Shown: in pieces, positions 63,856-64,000 of the stretch
How the letters are laid out: each line of letters starts with the position of its first letter
How positions within the stretch are numbered: position 1 is the first letter of the stretch
Source of the DNA: Valencia hispanica
Taxonomy: Eukaryota; Chordata; Actinopteri; Cyprinodontiformes; Valenciidae
Assembly (NCBI GenBank): GCA_963556495.2
Contig: OY747714.1
Location: forward strand, 46,751,541 to 46,815,540
Reading direction: 5' to 3'
Length of the DNA stretch: 64,000 bases
Notes under the pieces: generated by a model
What the model was told of the DNA's origin: nothing
The model's database searches: none
What the model saw: only the letters and a program-made list of their open reading frames with translations
Position numbers and translations under genes: made by a program

Positions 63856-64000
63856 AGTCTTCATTTTTCACACAAAGTTGCACACCGACGTGTTAAAGTT
63901 GTCTTGAAATCACTGGGACAGTGCAACAGGTATGTTTTTTAGAGCATACTTTAAACCCCTGGCATGTAGTATTTATCCATTTTATAGTGCTCTAGTTGAA

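Noticed and set aside
1..64000. CRISPR arrays, operons, prokaryotic promoters or terminators
   Set aside because: The window is vertebrate nuclear DNA; the only tandem arrays are microsatellites without spacers.
1..64000. Full-length endogenous retrovirus or other viral genes
   Set aside because: No gag, protease, integrase or envelope motifs were seen; only solo LTRs and LTR-like pieces are present.

Overview
This is teleost fish genomic DNA. The coding exons have eukaryotic splice acceptors directly upstream of their start codons, and most of the rest is fish-type mobile DNA: Tc1, hAT and Harbinger-like elements, Rex3/RTE-like and L2/CR1-like LINEs, tRNA-derived SINEs, solo LTRs, and long AT and TTA microsatellites. 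I cannot name the species. No prokaryotic, organellar or RNA gene was found.

The host genes are a local cluster of nine related seven-transmembrane receptor loci, called R1-R9 here. R1 (7709-8593), R2 pseudogene (18888-19640), R3 (26871-27728), R4 (34527-35423), R5 (39027-39902), R6 (48190-49047) and R7 (51355-52209) lie on the minus strand. R8 pseudogene (58754-59501) and R9 (62941-63855) lie on the plus strand. Each intact copy is about 283-304 residues in one coding exon. They look rhodopsin-like (ERY at the end of TM3), but the TM3 cysteine, the TM6 CWxP and the TM7 NPxxY are absent. Instead they share an RPGPG-type third intracellular loop and a PSSLVLPLLFL-type TM7. I do not recognise a named receptor; a teleost orphan or chemosensory-type expansion is the cautious reading.

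Upstream of each minus-strand copy is a conserved inferred leader exon ending in a splice donor (10483, 20111, 30289, 35960, 40205, 49764, 54222). A TGTCACAATGATGG-like module lies about 80-110 bases before that donor. Two further leader-type blocks (12180-12680 and 45240-45350) have lost their donors and have no receptor beside them, so they probably mark lost copies. The R1 and R3 5' flanks and the 12.2 kb orphan block share one decayed Tc1 element, so it predates those duplications.

Several loci are in decay. R2 lacks its N terminus and TM1 through a deletion of about 144 bp. R3 lost its last residues to a LINE insertion. R5 has GG where its relatives have the AG acceptor. R8 has lost TM2-TM3 and is frameshifted. 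R1, R4, R6, R7 and R9 look intact.

Layout: 1-7.5 kb holds a MITE, a near-intact Tc1, a SINE and a non-autonomous hAT. 7.5-10.6 kb is the R1 unit. 10.9-18 kb is LINE and LTR-like debris with an orphan unit. 18.2-20.5 kb is the R2 unit with a solo LTR. 21-26.1 kb is an RTE fragment, a MITE and an L2/CR1-like LINE. 26.1-30.5 kb is the R3 unit with a foldback element. 31-34 kb is LINE debris. 34.5-40.4 kb holds R4 and R5. 40.6-46 kb is SINE, LINE, hAT, a solo LTR and an orphan leader. 48.1-54.4 kb holds R6 and R7. 56.5-58.6 kb is an RTE LINE interrupted by a hAT. 58.7-64 kb holds R8 and R9.
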